Source: Fusobacterium_C necrophorum
GTDB lineage: Bacteria > Fusobacteriota > Fusobacteriia > Fusobacteriales > Fusobacteriaceae
Length of the DNA: 64,000 nt
Assembly: GCF_900104395.1 (NCBI RefSeq)
Contig: NZ_FMXX01000004.1
Reading direction: 5' to 3' (one strand)
Shown here piece by piece: positions 62,662 to 64,000 of this stretch. How positions within the stretch are numbered: position 1 is the stretch's first letter; the number at the start of each line of letters is the position of its first letter. Below the pieces are notes generated by a model. That model ran no database searches. It saw nothing but the letters and a program-made list of their open reading frames with translations, and had not been told where the DNA came from. Position numbers and translations under genes: made by a program.

Positions 62662-63858
62662 TTATGCCTCCTCCCCATTTAGGAAATCCAGAGCTGCCTG
62701 CACAAAAAGTGCCGCTCCTACAACAAAATAATCCTCATTCACATCAAATTTCGGATTGTGATGCGGATAAATCTTCCCATCATCATAAATTTTCGGATTG
62801 GACAGAAAGAAAAAAGTTCCGGGAGCCTTTTGTAAAAAATATGCCATATCTTCTCCCCCCAATACCGGAGTTTCCATTTGATAAATTTGTTCTTCTTTTA
62901 GAATTTTTCGGGCGGATTTCAAAAAATCTTGAGTAAATTTTTTATCATTCATGACAACAGGATATTTGAACTCATATTCTATTTCATAGCTTCCTCTTGC
63001 CGCTGCCGTTATATTTTTTACAATACTTTCAATTCTTTCCGCTAAAAATTTTCTTGTATTCTCATTGGTCGCCCTCACAGTTCCTTCCAATTCCACAACA
63101 TCAGGAATAATGTTTTGACAGTATCCTCCTTGAATACGACAGACAGAAACAATAGCAGGCTCCGTCGCTTTAATCTCTCTACTTACAATTCCTTGCAAGG
63201 CTGTTACCACTTGGCTCGCTAATAGAATTGGATCCACTCCCATTTGCGGATAAGCCCCATGGCAGCCTTTTCCAATCACTTTGATAAGAAATCGATCCAT
63301 AGATGCCATCATACAGGAATCCCGATAACCAATACTGCCCACCGGAATTTCTTCACTGATGATTCCTTCGTGCAATCCCATAACAGCATCTACATGAGGA
63401 TTTTCCATCGCTCCTTCTTCAATCATAGGTAAGGCCCCTCCGGGATATTCTTCTCCCGGTTGAAATAATAATTTTATATTTCCGTAAAATTGATTTCGAT
63501 GAGTCGAGAAATACTTCGCTGCTCCTAACAACATTGCCATATGTCCATCATGACCGCAGGCATGCATACAACCGTTTTTTGCCGCAAAATTCAAATTTGT
63601 TTCCTCCGGGATCGGAAGAGCATCCATATCTGCTCGCAATCCAATAGTTTTTCCTTCTCCTTTCCCTCCGGAAATCGTAGCAACAATCGCATTTCCACTG
63701 ACAAGGGCATTATAGGCTATCCCCATTGATTCTAACTGTTCTTTCACATATGCTACTGTCTTGGGAAGCTCTAAATTCAGCTCCGGTATCTGATGTAAAT
63801 CTCTTCGCCATTGAATCATGTCGGAATGGAGGGCTTTCACATCTTCCAATACTCCCAT
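62662..63858 (-). CDS. M20-family amidohydrolase (N-acyl amino acid / AbgB-like)
   Basis: 398-residue zinc-dependent peptidase of the M20D group, from the ATG at 63858 (GAGGTG upstream). RRDLHQIPELNLELPKT at the N-terminus, ADMDALPIPE, and the metal-site MHACGHDGHMAMLLGAAKYF near 100 are conserved, as is GGEDMAYFLQKAPGTFF. The group cleaves amide conjugates of amino acids (hippurate, indoleacetyl amino acids, aminobenzoyl-glutamate, N-acetyl-diaminopimelate). It is first gene of the operon with two membrane proteins, so an imported conjugate is the probable substrate. Confidence 0.92.
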   Translation of the reverse strand: MGVLEDVKALHSDMIQWRRDLHQIPELNLELPKTVAYVKEQLESMGIAYNALVSGNAIVATISGGKGEGKTIGLRADMDALPIPEETNLNFAAKNGCMHACGHDGHMAMLLGAAKYFSTHRNQFYGNIKLLFQPGEEYPGGALPMIEEGAMENPHVDAVMGLHEGIISEEIPVGSIGYRDSCMMASMDRFLIKVIGKGCHGAYPQMGVDPILLASQVVTALQGIVSREIKATEPAIVSVCRIQGGYCQNIIPDVVELEGTVRATNENTRKFLAERIESIVKNITAAARGSYEIEYEFKYPVVMNDKKFTQDFLKSARKILKEEQIYQMETPVLGGEDMAYFLQKAPGTFFFLSNPKIYDDGKIYPHHNPKFDVNEDYFVVGAALFVQAALDFLNGEEA

Positions 63859-63896
63859 ATCACTCACCTCTTTCATCTTTTATTTTTTTAACGATT

Positions 63897-63925
63897 ATTA
63901 TACAACTTTCTCTTATAAATAGCAA
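63897..63925 (-). promoter_or_regulatory. Promoter of the amidohydrolase-DUF3100 operon
   Basis: Minus strand: -10 TATAAT at 63897-63902, 17-bp spacer, -35 TTGCTA at 63920-63925. The rest of 63926-64000 shows no feature. Confidence 0.65.
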
Positions 63926-64000
63926 GCAGAATATAGAAATTTCAGAAGTTTTGTAAATTGCAATAGTAAATGTCACACTAAGAAAAATATTTTGTAAGTT

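Overview
The window looks like chromosomal DNA of a Fusobacterium species (Fusobacteriota). The DNA is AT-rich with strong AGGAGG ribosome sites, and it carries an LPS/lipoprotein outer-membrane gene set (lpxC, fabZ, lpxA, lpxI, lpxB, an MsbA-type exporter, LolC/LolD, a TraT-type lipoprotein). Beside these sit genes more typical of Gram-positives (sepF, plsY, fabK, long-form hpf, a CIRCE operator, csoR, a small 4.5S-type SRP RNA). The species assignment is inference from gene content and protein character, not from a search. No rRNA, tRNA, insertion sequence, prophage or CRISPR array was found. No gene-free stretch exceeds about 300 bases; the longest (44951-45221) holds a promoter and a possible gene remnant.

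Layout. 1-10.3 kb: a minus-strand operon running small unknown gene > tex > membrane histidine-kinase-like protein > ileS > lspA > glyQ > glyS (cut by the window edge). 10.4-11 kb: hpf, with its own promoter and terminator. 11-15.6 kb: dprA > recQ > lolC-like > lolD. 15.7-24.5 kb: a long minus-strand housekeeping run pgm > hemW > yggS > sepF > PP-loop tRNA-thiolation-like gene > plsY > gpsA > short RpoD-like sigma factor > dnaN. 24.6-28.4 kb: traT-like lipoprotein gene, groES-groEL under a perfect CIRCE, and divergent csoR and a MORN-repeat gene. 28.4-34.5 kb: a dipeptide/nickel-type ABC importer operon ending in a PadR regulator and a SAM methyltransferase. 34.7-39.6 kb: fabK, and divergently an fprA (flavodiiron) > DUF1456 > [FeFe]-hydrogenase operon. 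39.7-41.4 kb: a small accessory patch (truncated MFS gene, five perfect 11-bp tandem repeats, AlbA_2/Schlafen-type regulator). 41.5-45.2 kb: Xaa-Pro aminopeptidase, a second EF-G, and a candidate outer-membrane-protein remnant. 45.2-48.6 kb: a 41-aa membrane protein > C26 gamma-glutamyl hydrolase > Na+/alanine-type symporter, under a promoter with a clear operator palindrome, next to an RpiR regulator. 48.7-57.9 kb: pcrA and the lipid A operon lpxC > fabZ > lpxA > lpxI > lpxB > msbA-like > rph > rdgB. 57.9-61.2 kb: SRP RNA, an AsmA-like envelope protein, and divergent pssA > glycosyltransferase 9. 61.4-64 kb: M20 amidohydrolase > two-part DUF3100-type membrane system.

How the genes fit together. 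Most of the window is core translation, replication, phospholipid and lipid A machinery. The most unusual parts are: the hydrogenase, whose N-terminal third is the C-terminal half of a NuoF/HydB-type flavoprotein with the N3 cluster cysteines lost; the 11-bp tandem repeat next to a broken transporter gene; the small membrane protein/amidase/symporter operon; and the M20 hydrolase coupled to an uncharacterised two-protein membrane system. Many promoters below have clear -35/-10 boxes with 17-18 bp spacing, but all promoter and terminator calls are by eye.
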